A stretch of DNA of 30,723 bases, taken from JACPLA01 sp035291905 (GTDB lineage Bacteria > Bacteroidota > Ignavibacteria > UBA10030). The stretch is from positions 1 to 30,723 of the forward strand of contig DATDRF010000039.1 in the NCBI GenBank assembly GCA_035291905.1, read 5' to 3'. This document shows positions 7,897 to 15,141 of the stretch, piece by piece. A program made the position numbers and the translations under genes. A model generated the notes under the pieces. That model did not search any database. It saw only the letters and a list, made by a program, of their open reading frames with translations, and had not been told where the DNA came from. Position 1 is the stretch's first letter. The number at the start of each line of letters is the position of its first letter.

Positions 7897-9069
7897 TCAG
7901 CCCACCTCGGGTACTTGCGACATACCGATGAGGCGCCGAGCGCGCACGAAGGTATTCAACCTCTCGCGGTCAAAGTGAGATGCAGTGGAATCGAAACTGT
8001 TGATCCGCACCCGTCCCGCGCAGTGAATGAACTCCTTGTTGCCCAGATATATCCCAACGTGCCAGATCCTCTCGGGCTTTTCGCCGGCAGCTTTGCGCCC
8101 GAAGAAGAGAAGGTCTCCGTCCTTCAATCCCTGGAAACTTCCCCCCACCGCGACATCTTCACCCATGAGCGATTGCTGATTTGCATCGCGGTTGAGCTCG
8201 AGGCCGTTCAGTCGATACACCGTCTTCGTGTAGCCGGAACAATCAAAACCCTTGGCAGACGTGCCGCCCCAGAGGTAGGGAACACCGACAAACATCTTTG
8301 CCGTGTTCTCGATATTCGCTGTCGTCAGCCTTCTGGATTTTCTCCAGGCCGCATAATCCTGAACGATTGATCGCCCGATGTATCCCTTACGCCCGTCCGG
8401 GAGCGCAACGGCAATCCATGAACCGCCCTCTCCCCCCTTTTTCAGCATCGCACCGGCTACGACGTCACTCACGGGCTGCGCGGTGAGAGAAGGCTTTTCA
8501 CGAACCACTCCGAAATAATCGACTGTTATCACTTTTGACGCCCCGATCCAGTCGTCCACACCTTTGTCATCAGTCACTACCATTGCGTCGTCTTCGATCC
8601 ACCCAAGGTACTTGTCATTGCTTTGCACGTAGTACCACCCGCCCCGCTTCTTCAACAGCTTCACCACCATTCCCATCAGGACCTGGGTCCCGAGCTCCTC
8701 ATCCTGACCCGGCCGTGAGCGCACATTGCCGACGCTGACAGTGATGATTCCGTTGCGTTTCTCGCCGAGCCTTGGATCCGGAAGGACAATGATGCTGTCG
8801 ACAGGGTCGACATTCGCCGCATCTTTGAGGGCGCCCAGCGCATCCGTTTTTGCCTGAGGATTGTCGACTTCTCCCTTGGCAACGAGGACGCCGTTCTGCC
8901 ATTCGGGGGTCACGGTGAAGATCGCTACTCGGCGATCGGGTGCATACCTCTCGCGCACGGGTATCAATGCGTTGAGAAGCCGTTCGTCGGGATTCGGGTC
9001 TTTCGCACAGGAAAACAGAAGCGCCGCGATAATGGCTGCATATTGGTAGGCACGATTTCGATGGTCCAT
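7897..9069 (-). CDS. Lipoprotein SH3b-NlpC/P60 endopeptidase, YkfC-like
   Basis: This is a 390-residue protein starting at the ATG at 9069. The N-terminus is a lipoprotein signal with the lipobox AALLFSC (C21). The middle contains SH3b-like segments (IITVSVGNVRSRPGQDEELGTQVLMG and FGVVREKPSLTAQPVSDVVAG, each ending in WYYVQ or WIAVAL type strands). The C-terminal NlpC/P60 cysteine peptidase domain has C277 in KGFDCSGYTK, H337 in IWHVGIYLG and H349 in FIHCAGRV. This is the arrangement of YkfC-type gamma-D-glutamyl-L-diamino acid endopeptidases, which release L-Ala-D-Glu from murein stem peptides. It faces the dipeptide epimerase gene tail to tail. An in-frame extension to 9120 runs into the repeat cluster and is rejected. 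Confidence 0.93.
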   Translation of the reverse strand: MDHRNRAYQYAAIIAALLFSCAKDPNPDERLLNALIPVRERYAPDRRVAIFTVTPEWQNGVLVAKGEVDNPQAKTDALGALKDAANVDPVDSIIVLPDPRLGEKRNGIITVSVGNVRSRPGQDEELGTQVLMGMVVKLLKKRGGWYYVQSNDKYLGWIEDDAMVVTDDKGVDDWIGASKVITVDYFGVVREKPSLTAQPVSDVVAGAMLKKGGEGGSWIAVALPDGRKGYIGRSIVQDYAAWRKSRRLTTANIENTAKMFVGVPYLWGGTSAKGFDCSGYTKTVYRLNGLELNRDANQQSLMGEDVAVGGSFQGLKDGDLLFFGRKAAGEKPERIWHVGIYLGNKEFIHCAGRVRINSFDSTASHFDRERLNTFVRARRLIGMSQVPEVG

Positions 9070-9097
9070 GGATGGGATCTTTCGATTGAAAAGAATT

Positions 9098-9181
9098 ACA
9101 CGAAGGACACTGAGGAACACGAAGTTACACGAAGGAAAGAATTCTCTGTGACCTTCGTGTATTCTTCGTGTCTCTTCGTGT
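9098..9181. repeat. Cluster of three direct and three inverted ACACGAAG units
   Basis: The octamer ACACGAAG occurs at 9098-9105, 9117-9124 and 9127-9134. Its reverse complement CTTCGTGT occurs at 9153-9160, 9164-9171 and 9174-9181. The two halves can fold on each other around a centre near 9143. The cluster fills the gap between the methyltransferase gene, whose stop codon it touches, and the NlpC/P60 gene. Related degenerate units lie at about 3916-3940, and a cousin CACAGAG-type run is at 11343-11385. It may form an RNA hairpin between the two genes. Confidence 0.8.
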
Positions 9182-10080
9182 TATGGCTTTTTCTTTGAGC
9201 TTCTTCCTCTTCCCTCCAGTCGGTCTTCCGCCAGTTTGACGTATTCTTCATTCTTTTCATAGCCAATAAAGTGCCTACCTGCATCCCGTGCGGCAATACA
9301 GGTCGTTCCGCTCCCTGCGAACGGGTCCAGGACCACATCCCCCTTGAAACTGTACAATTGAATGAGCCTTCTCGGTAGCTCCAGCGGAAAGGGGGCCGGA
9401 TGCCCGACTCTTCTTGCGGACTCGGCCGAAAAATCCCAGATGCTTTTTGTGAATTCCAGGAATTCGTCTCTCGAGATCGTGTTTCGGCCGGAGTGGCCAT
9501 TCCGGGAAAACGACCCTTTCGAGAAGATCAGGATGTACTCGTGGACATCCCGCAGAGTCGGATTTGAAGCCGATTTCCAGCTTCCCCAAGCCGTCGATGG
9601 TCCGGCGCTGGAACTCTTGTTCCAGATAATCTCCCCCCGCATGACAAAACCCAGGTCGAGCAGGTCATGAACGAGAAATGCGTGAAGCGGGATATACGGT
9701 TTCCGGCCGACATTTGCAATATTCACACATGCGCGGCCGCCGTGAACGAGCACCCGATACGATTCCGCAAAGACATTTCGCAGAAGGCTTCGGTACTCGC
9801 CGAGCGTGAAGTCTTCATCATATTCCTTTGAGACGTTGTAGGGCGGCGAGGTAATCATGAGATGAATGCAGTGATCCGGCAAAAGAACCATCCGTTCACT
9901 GCTTGCATGGATAATCCGGTCCAGCGCATCCTGCGGGACAGGCTGTTCATCGGGAACCGGCATCGGTCTGCGGGCCTCGCCGTAGAGCCTGCTGTTGTAG
10001 AATCTGGAAGAATCGTGGCTCACCCTCCCCGAGGTGCCGAATTCTGATGTCGCGGTTCTTTTTCGTCGTTTCGGTCCCAT
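9181..10080 (-). CDS. Orphan site-specific DNA methyltransferase, SPPY (N4-cytosine-like) type
   Basis: This is a 299-residue class-beta amino-methyltransferase. The catalytic motif IV, ITSPPYN, comes first (about residue 76). The S-adenosylmethionine-binding motif I, VVLDPFAGSGTT, comes near the C-terminus (about 253), followed by FIGYEKNEEY. SPPY rather than DPPY favours N4-methylcytosine, although N6-adenine activity cannot be excluded. The target-recognition region between them (about 150-225) gives no clue to the sequence recognised. The first 50 residues are basic and low in complexity, and a later start is possible. The ATG is 3 bases beyond the stop of the hydrolase gene, so the two are probably one transcript. 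No restriction endonuclease is adjacent, so this looks like a solitary regulatory or protective methylase. Confidence 0.9.
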   Translation of the reverse strand: MGPKRRKRTATSEFGTSGRVSHDSSRFYNSRLYGEARRPMPVPDEQPVPQDALDRIIHASSERMVLLPDHCIHLMITSPPYNVSKEYDEDFTLGEYRSLLRNVFAESYRVLVHGGRACVNIANVGRKPYIPLHAFLVHDLLDLGFVMRGEIIWNKSSSAGPSTAWGSWKSASNPTLRDVHEYILIFSKGSFSRNGHSGRNTISRDEFLEFTKSIWDFSAESARRVGHPAPFPLELPRRLIQLYSFKGDVVLDPFAGSGTTCIAARDAGRHFIGYEKNEEYVKLAEDRLEGRGRSSKKKP

Positions 10081-10083
10081 GCT

Positions 10084-10743
10084 CTACGGTGCTCCCATGA
10101 TTCTTCGGCCAAGCCACGAAGAAAAATCACTCACGCTCTCTTCGCTCATCGCGTGGGGAATGGGATATTCGCGATAGACGACATTTGCGTTATTTTTTTC
10201 CAAGAGTTCTTTTGCCCTCCGCCCGAACTGAATTCCGATCACCGGATCCAGAGTTCCATGAGCAACAAAGAAATCCTTCCCCTTCATGCCGGGCCAGTCG
10301 AACACCAACTGTGTATTTTCCGGAATATACCCGCTGTGTGCAACCACGCCTTTCACTTCCTGCGGCCGCGTCAGCGAGAACGCATAAGACATGACCGCTC
10401 CCATACTGAAGCCAAGGAAGAAGATGCGCTCGGGATCGATGGGGTAATTTCGTTTCAAGTCGCGGACAAACTCAACAAGTCTTTCATAGCTTTCCATGAA
10501 CTGCTCCGGTTGGGGTGTCCCCGAAGCAAGCGTTTCATACCATGTCGCACCGCCGTATGGATAGGGAATGGGTGCGCGGGCCGCAACAATGAAGAATTGA
10601 GGCGCCAGGAAAGGGACAAGGCCCAGAAGGTCATCCTCGTTTGCTCCACGGCCGTGAAGCAAGATCAAAGCGGGAAGGGGCTTCTTTTCTGTCTCGTCAT
10701 AAGGCGCTATCTTGTGGACAAGGCTCGATTGGACGGTCTGCAT
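10084..10743 (-). CDS. Alpha/beta hydrolase, phospholipase/carboxylesterase family
   Basis: This is a 219-residue cytoplasmic alpha/beta hydrolase of the YpfH/carboxylesterase group. The oxyanion region is LILLHGRGANEDDLL. The nucleophile elbow is FFLGFSMGAVMS (S113), the acid is D166 in AHGTLDPVIG, and the histidine is H197 in PIPHAMSEE. Homologues hydrolyse short carboxylic esters, and some are annotated as predicted esterases without a known physiological substrate. The ATG at 10743 is preferred over an upstream TTG at 10764. It is upstream of and nearly touching the methyltransferase gene. The divergent lipoprotein gene starts at 10880, so promoters for both directions should lie in 10744-10879. 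Confidence 0.9.
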   Translation of the reverse strand: MQTVQSSLVHKIAPYDETEKKPLPALILLHGRGANEDDLLGLVPFLAPQFFIVAARAPIPYPYGGATWYETLASGTPQPEQFMESYERLVEFVRDLKRNYPIDPERIFFLGFSMGAVMSYAFSLTRPQEVKGVVAHSGYIPENTQLVFDWPGMKGKDFFVAHGTLDPVIGIQFGRRAKELLEKNNANVVYREYPIPHAMSEESVSDFSSWLGRRIMGAP

Positions 10744-10879
10744 GGTGGTTTCGTATCTGTTCAAAGGCCGGCTTCAATGTACAGTCCGCTCCCGTAAGAC
10801 TCAATACGAAACTTATCAGGCGGACGAGATGTTCTTACGATGTGTTAAAATCGGTACATTTCATCAAAAGGGAGATCTC

Positions 10880-11311
10880 ATGAAGTTCTCTGCTGCACTC
10901 GCCGTTGTTCTTTTGATCGTTGCAGGTCAGAGTTGCAAGGATCTTGGCACACCCGTACCTACTCCCACTGCCCCCCCTGCTCCGTTCAATCCCGGCCCCC
11001 AATCCTTCGCCAATGATATTCATCCGATCCTCCTCGCTAATTGCGCGACACCGGGATGTCACAGCGGGTCAACCCCCTCAAGCGGTTTTAATCAATCCAC
11101 ATACGCTGGCGTTCGTGCAGGAGGTGTTAATTACGGCACCAACGTCGTCATTGCAGGGGACTCTACGAACAGCGGTATCATGAAGGAACTGCGCGGAACT
11201 GGAATTGTGGGCCGAATGCCTTTCGGCGGCCCATACGCAGCAACCGGCTTGCCCGATACGATGATTGTGAAGATCGGGTTGTGGATCCAGCAAGGCGCAC
11301 TGAACAACTGA
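10880..11311 (+). CDS. Small haem-binding-type lipoprotein (CX4CH)
   Basis: This is a 143-residue exported protein. The signal sequence MKFSAALAVVLLIVAGQSC suggests a lipoprotein cut before C19, followed by a proline-rich linker (TPVPTPTAPPAPFNPGP). The domain reads FANDIHPILLANCATPGCHSG, and later MKELRGTG, GRMPFGG and LPDTMIVKIGLWIQQGALNN. This pattern matches the Bacteroidota and planctomycete cytochrome-c-like domain: a haem-attachment CX4CH instead of the usual CX2CH, then a candidate methionine ligand in RMPFGG and a final helix ending W-I-x-x-G-A. In known genomes such domains often sit near multihaem or DUF1553-type proteins, but none is adjacent here. AAAAGGGAGATCTC upstream supports the start. 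Whether haem is really bound is not shown by the sequence alone. Confidence 0.82.
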   Translation: MKFSAALAVVLLIVAGQSCKDLGTPVPTPTAPPAPFNPGPQSFANDIHPILLANCATPGCHSGSTPSSGFNQSTYAGVRAGGVNYGTNVVIAGDSTNSGIMKELRGTGIVGRMPFGGPYAATGLPDTMIVKIGLWIQQGALNN

Positions 11312-11342
11312 CATACCATTTGGATCGAGGCGAGAAAACTTA

Positions 11343-11385
11343 ACCACAAAGATCACAGAGAAGGCACAGAGAACACACAGAATAT
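11343..11385. repeat. CACAGAG-type intergenic repeat run
   Basis: Short units CCACAAAG, TCACAGAG, GGCACAGAG and ACACACAG follow each other between the stop of the cytochrome-like gene and the terminator. Runs of this kind are scattered in intergenic regions of many environmental genomes and have no agreed function. Confidence 0.6.
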
Positions 11386-11418
11386 GTTGTTCTTTTGTTC
11401 AGTCTTTGAATTCAAAAC

Positions 11419-11450
11419 AAAAAGGTCCCGAAGTTACGCGGGACCTTTTT
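11419..11450. terminator. Bidirectional intrinsic terminator between convergent genes
   Basis: A perfect 12-base-pair stem, AAAAAGGTCCCG (11419-11430) with CGGGACCTTTTT (11439-11450), has an 8-base loop. The terminal A/T runs give a U-tract in both directions. It sits between the convergent cytochrome-like gene (plus) and the CHRD gene (minus) and can serve both. Confidence 0.92.
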
Positions 11451-11475
11451 CCGTTTCAATGAGCTGACCGAAGAT

Positions 11476-13203
11476 TTACTTCAGAAGCACCATTCTTCTC
11501 GTTATCCCTGAACCTTTCTCCGTTGTGAGCTGGTAGAAATAGACTCCGCTTGTAAGCCCCGAAGCGTCAAAAGAAACACTGTAGATCCCCGCTTCTTTCA
11601 CGTCCTCAAGCAAGGTCGCCACCACCTGGCCGAGGAGATTATAGATTTTCAACGTCATTTTTCCACGTTCGGCCACGGAAAAGGTGATTGCTGTTGTCGG
11701 ATTGAAAGGATTGGGATAGTTCTGATCAAGGGTGTACGAGGCGGGAATTTGATCCGAGGTCTTGTCAATCTGCACGCCGGTAACCACTCCTGATCCGAAC
11801 TTAAGGTTTCCCCGAATTTCACCCCCTCCGAATGTCCCTGTGTGCACGTTCACATAGAGCTGTCCTTTGATCAGCTGTAAGAGAACACTATCGGGTCTGA
11901 ATGCGGTCGCGGTCCCCGTGCTGTCGGTGAAATTGATGCCAAAGAGAATCCCGGTGTTCCCGGCGTGGACATGCGCGCTGGTGAAGGCAGACGTAAGGCC
12001 GGCAATGGTCACGCGGACCTTCACGCTATCATCCTGATAGAGGGCAAGCCATGCCGTTCCTTTCGCTGTGGAAATGGTGCCCGCTGTGGCGCCGTCAACA
12101 GTGGCAGTCCACACACCATCTCCGACAATGCCGTATTTAAGGTTTCCCCTGATTTCCCCGGCGTCCAGGACCGAGGTGTGAATATTCACATAGACATTTC
12201 CTTTCAGCAGTTCCCGCAGGTGTGAGTCCGTCAGGTTCGTCCACTCTGCATCAGCAATATTGCCGGCAAAGGTGATCGGCTGGAGGATTCCGCCACCGGG
12301 AGAAACGTGAAAATGGGCCGCGGTAAACGCGCTGCCCAGCCCGGCATAGGTCATTCGGTATTTGAGCTTGGTAGCGAACCGATCCAGCGAAGCCCACCCA
12401 GTCCCCTGGGCAAGCGAAGCGGTGGAAGCCTGCGCCCCATCCATTGCAATAGTGAAGGTGAACTCGCCATAGGGAACGACCGCGCCGCGAATTTCACCGC
12501 CGGTCGCAAACGAGGTGTGAATGTTCACATACAATTCCCCCTTGATGAGGAGATTGAGAGCCGTATCCGGCAGCGTCCAGAAGCCGGACGCCGAGCTGTC
12601 CACAAACGTTATCCCCTGAACAATCCCGCCATTTCTGGCTGAATGAAAATGAGTAACGGTGCGCGGAGCGTTAAGGCCTGCATACGTCATTTCATATCTG
12701 ACCTTCGCCGACGCACTGTCCCACTCGACATATCCTGTTCCCCTTCCGTTCGAGGCAGTTCCCGCCTGCGCTCCATCCATCCTAATGCCAAAAGCATGAG
12801 CTTGAGCACCCGTGAAGCCGCGAATCTCACCGCCCCCGGCAAAAGAGGTGTGGACATTCACGTAGATTCGTTGGTTCACGAGTTTGACAAAAAGAGAATC
12901 GGGAATGTTCGTCCATGTTCCGGCAGCCGTGTTTCCTGAGAATGTAATCGCCTGAAGAACAGATGTATTCTCGTCATGAAAATGGGCGGCGGAAATTGTC
13001 CCCTGCAGGTTGTTCACCGTCACCTGGTAGGTAAGGGATTTCTGAGCCACATCAAACGTTCCAAAAAAAGTTCCCTTCCCGGCCGAATTATTTCCCGTAC
13101 CGGTCGTATCGAGTTTCGCGATGATGGGGATCGTCTGTCCCTGAACTGATGCGGCTATCGTCAAGATCGCCGTGAACAGGGGAACGAGTAACCGATTTCT
13201 CAT
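11476..13203 (-). CDS. Secreted protein with four CHRD domains and a type IX sorting domain
   Basis: This is a 575-residue protein with a Sec signal peptide (MRNRLLV, hydrophobic core, cut near VQGQ). Four tandem CHRD domains of about 110-120 residues follow. Each has the hallmark AAHFH or THFH histidine motif (AHVH in the fourth), a GI-F/V-x-x-I-x-F strand and a closing YVNIHT or YVNVHT plus GEIRG motif. CHRD domains take their name from the BMP inhibitor chordin, and their function in bacteria is unknown. The C-terminal 80 residues are a T9SS type A sorting domain with DQNYPNPFNPTT and GVYFYQL, predicting export through the outer membrane. The start at the ATG at 13203 is chosen because ATGGAGGACCTT provides a strong ribosome binding site. 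Open frame further upstream is non-coding. Confidence 0.93.
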   Translation of the reverse strand: MRNRLLVPLFTAILTIAASVQGQTIPIIAKLDTTGTGNNSAGKGTFFGTFDVAQKSLTYQVTVNNLQGTISAAHFHDENTSVLQAITFSGNTAAGTWTNIPDSLFVKLVNQRIYVNVHTSFAGGGEIRGFTGAQAHAFGIRMDGAQAGTASNGRGTGYVEWDSASAKVRYEMTYAGLNAPRTVTHFHSARNGGIVQGITFVDSSASGFWTLPDTALNLLIKGELYVNIHTSFATGGEIRGAVVPYGEFTFTIAMDGAQASTASLAQGTGWASLDRFATKLKYRMTYAGLGSAFTAAHFHVSPGGGILQPITFAGNIADAEWTNLTDSHLRELLKGNVYVNIHTSVLDAGEIRGNLKYGIVGDGVWTATVDGATAGTISTAKGTAWLALYQDDSVKVRVTIAGLTSAFTSAHVHAGNTGILFGINFTDSTGTATAFRPDSVLLQLIKGQLYVNVHTGTFGGGEIRGNLKFGSGVVTGVQIDKTSDQIPASYTLDQNYPNPFNPTTAITFSVAERGKMTLKIYNLLGQVVATLLEDVKEAGIYSVSFDASGLTSGVYFYQLTTEKGSGITRRMVLLK

Positions 13204-13438
13204 AAGGTCCTCCATGTGAGTGTATTGGGAGAGTTGGGGAAGCTCTTTTTTCGGGTTTGGGAGTCTTTTTGGTTCGACAACGGTACAATGATGTCCCGGT
13301 TCGGCGATTACTAAAGAACACGGGGAGAGTTGAGGAGTTCCCCCGAGTGATGGGATCGTGGATAGTCGAGCACTGCATGTGACGGGGATTACAGGAATGG
13401 GATCAGTTCTCGAAGAAACGGCTTCCACAACATAAAAA

Positions 13439-13467
13439 AAGGGGATGAGATTGTCTCCCATCCCCTT
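13439..13467 (-). terminator. Intrinsic terminator of the bacilliredoxin operon
   Basis: On the minus strand AAGGGGATG pairs with CATCCCCTT (plus-strand arms 13439-13447 and 13459-13467). The inner GAGA/TCTC bases extend the stem, and seven T residues follow. It lies 24 bases past the end of the bacilliredoxin gene. Confidence 0.88.
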
Positions 13468-13490
13468 CCCGCCGAACTGTCAAAACCATT

Positions 13491-13928
13491 TCAAACAGCC
13501 TTTTCCGTCACTGGGCTGCAATATTGCTCAAATACGGCAGTCAGTTGAGCGGCAATCTGCTGTGGAGAATGTCCTTCTATATTATAGCGGTGAACCATGT
13601 GAACGAATTTCCCGTCTCTCATCAAAGCAAAGCCGGGCGATGATGGAGGCATCCCCACGAAATACTCGCGTGCGCGGGCTGTGGCATCCTTGTCCTGTCC
13701 GGCAAACACGGTGACGATGTGGTCTGGCTTGGCGGGTGAGTCCTGGAGCGCCATTGCCAATCCTGGCCTGGCCGCACCGGCTGCACAGCCGCAGGTGGAA
13801 TTCACAACGACAAGTGTTGTTCCCTTGGAGCCCGGAAGCATCGCATCAACTTCCTCCGGCGTTCGAAGCTCCTTTGCTCCAAGCTGGGTCACCTCATCTC
13901 TCATACGCTGAATCATGATATCGTACAT
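13491..13928 (-). CDS. BrxA/BrxB-family bacilliredoxin (YphP/YqiW family)
   Basis: This 145-residue protein belongs to the BrxA/BrxB family. It has the diagnostic CGC active site in VVVNSTCGCAAGAARPG (C46, C48) and the conserved tail segment FVHMVHRYNIEGHSPQQIA. These thioredoxin-like proteins remove bacillithiol from mixed disulfides on proteins. Their presence therefore suggests that this bacterium makes bacillithiol, although the biosynthesis genes are not in the window. The start is strongly supported by AAGAAGGAGGCAACG before the ATG. It is the last gene of a minus-strand group after the GroES-like gene and a small hypothetical gene, and is followed by a clear terminator. Confidence 0.95.
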   Translation of the reverse strand: MYDIMIQRMRDEVTQLGAKELRTPEEVDAMLPGSKGTTLVVVNSTCGCAAGAARPGLAMALQDSPAKPDHIVTVFAGQDKDATARAREYFVGMPPSSPGFALMRDGKFVHMVHRYNIEGHSPQQIAAQLTAVFEQYCSPVTEKAV

Positions 13929-13990
13929 CGTTGCCTCCTTCTTTGGTAGTCCTCTTTTCTTAACGAAACCGGCGTTGGAATTGTTCCCTA

Positions 13991-14260
13991 CTATTTCCGC
14001 CCCTGAGGCGGTTTGAATCCGCGATAGGTGTCATAACGGGAATCATAGAACAGGAGCTGGAAATTCTCATCCCGCAATGTCCCACCCGACGGATAAAGAT
14101 AGAACACGGCTGTCCTTTCGGTCTTCTGAGAGGAGGGCTTGCCGTTCCCCTGGGCATAGAAATTCAGCACAAAGTAGCCGTTTTTGAATTCCGCAGTTTC
14201 GAGTTGCTGCAGAACGTTCTGGTGGGAAAAGACCTTCAGATCTTCCGCTCTGCCGTCCAC
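13991..14260 (-). CDS. Small hypothetical protein coupled to the GroES-like gene
   Basis: This is an 89-residue protein of unknown function. It starts at a GTG that overlaps the TAG stop of the GroES-like gene by one base (TAGTG), which argues for translational coupling. No signal peptide, membrane segment or cysteine pair is present. The sequence has alternating strands (NGYFVLNFYAQG, TAVFYLYPSGG, NFQLLFYDSRYDTYRGF) and looks like a small beta-sheet domain. I do not recognise the family. The position between the chaperone-like gene and the bacilliredoxin gene suggests a stress-linked role, but that is inference only. Confidence 0.65.
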   Translation of the reverse strand: MDGRAEDLKVFSHQNVLQQLETAEFKNGYFVLNFYAQGNGKPSSQKTERTAVFYLYPSGGTLRDENFQLLFYDSRYDTYRGFKPPQGRK

Positions 14261-14649
14261 TACGAATCCAATCCCTCAAACTGATTCCGCCGTACGAGCA
14301 TAAGAATAGAGGAATGCGCAACGATGAGATACTTTGCCCCCTCGTATTCGATCTCAATTGCGGAATCACGCAGAAAGACTGCAATATCGCCTTCTTCTGC
14401 CTGAAGGGGGATGTACTTCACCGGGTCCTTCGGCGTCGTCGACCATGATTCCTGATCCATGAAGTGGGGATTTGGAAGAGCATACCCCGGGCCTGCCTGC
14501 ACCACGATGCCGCTTTGAACCCTGTCTTTTTCCTTCACTCCCGGCGGGAGATAGAGTCCGTGCTGAGTCCGCTCCTGATCGCGGTCGGGAGCAATGAGGA
14601 CCTTATCGCCGACGAGAATGATCTTTTTCCTCAGCTTGATTTCCGTCAT
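14260..14649 (-). CDS. Divergent GroES-like co-chaperone domain protein
   Basis: This 129-residue protein has a GroES-like fold. The first strand is KIILVGDKVLIAPDRDQERT, followed by GLYLPPGVKEKDRVQSGIVVQAGPG, which matches the GroES core. The closing part is DIAVFLRDSAIEIEYEGAKYLIVAHSSILMLV. Compared with normal GroES (about 97 residues) it has an insertion of about 25 residues (YALPNPHFMDQESWSTTPKD) where the roof loop or dome would be, and the mobile loop is altered. It is therefore probably a specialised paralogue rather than the housekeeping GroES, and no groEL follows. The ATG at 14649 is chosen by alignment with the GroES N-terminus. There is no obvious Shine-Dalgarno sequence. Confidence 0.85.
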   Translation of the reverse strand: MTEIKLRKKIILVGDKVLIAPDRDQERTQHGLYLPPGVKEKDRVQSGIVVQAGPGYALPNPHFMDQESWSTTPKDPVKYIPLQAEEGDIAVFLRDSAIEIEYEGAKYLIVAHSSILMLVRRNQFEGLDS

Positions 14650-14697
14650 GGCACAAATGTACTCAATGGTTGAGATGAAGGCAATGGAGGCAATAAA

Positions 14698-14733
14698 ACA
14701 AAAACCCGGACCTCGACGGATCCGGGGTTTTGA
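14698..14733 (-). terminator. Hairpin terminator
   Basis: AAAACCCGGA pairs with TCCGGGGTTTT (one bulged G). On the minus strand it is followed by TTTTTGTTTT. It is 20-odd bases past the end of a headless minus-strand reading frame (14754-14960) and upstream of the GroES-like gene. It may insulate the latter or mark the end of a lost gene. Confidence 0.7.
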
Positions 14734-14753
14734 TATAGCAATGTACTTGACTC

Positions 14754-14960
14754 CTAGAACGCCTGCGAGTTTGCCGCAGGATCGATTGAATTCCCTGAGA
14801 TATCGACAACGTTGTTGCCGACTGTCAGGACTGTGCGGAAGCGTAGGCTGGATCCCCCGCAGATCAGAAACCTGGCAAGCAGAAGTGTTACCTCGGCGTC
14901 GAGTGCTCTGGGAGGAAAGCCATCGTGCGGTGGACAATATATGGTCGGGAGATTCCGGAG
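14754..14960 (-). pseudogene. Possible 3' remnant of a lost minus-strand gene
   Basis: A 68-codon open frame ends at a TAG at 14754 and has no ATG, GTG or TTG start. Its last third reads like a genuine protein end: RFRTVLTVGNNVVDISGN, then SIDPAANSQAF and stop. A terminator follows at 14698-14733. The upstream part is less protein-like. This could be the tail of a truncated gene or a chance frame. The remaining bases to the antiporter gene (14961-15141) hold no gene that I can see, only its promoter region. Confidence 0.35.
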
Positions 14961-15141
14961 TCAAGTCCCTCGGATCATCTGATGACGAAGACTCCGACTG
15001 AAGGTGTCATCATTTCTTTCTTCAAAGCGTTTGCTCTAAGCCATGATTTGAATCTGATATCTTCATCACAGACCCGCCTTGACCATCCCATTTTTTTTGA
15101 CTACAGTAAAAAACGTCTGTTTCCCCTATCATGGAGAGATA

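Noticed and set aside
14754..15141. Possible structured RNA (tmRNA, RNase P RNA or riboswitch)
   Set aside because: I looked for the conserved 5' and 3' tmRNA ends, the RNase P GAGGAAAGTCC core and cobalamin-type boxes on both strands. None is present beyond a short GAGGAAAGCC coincidence.
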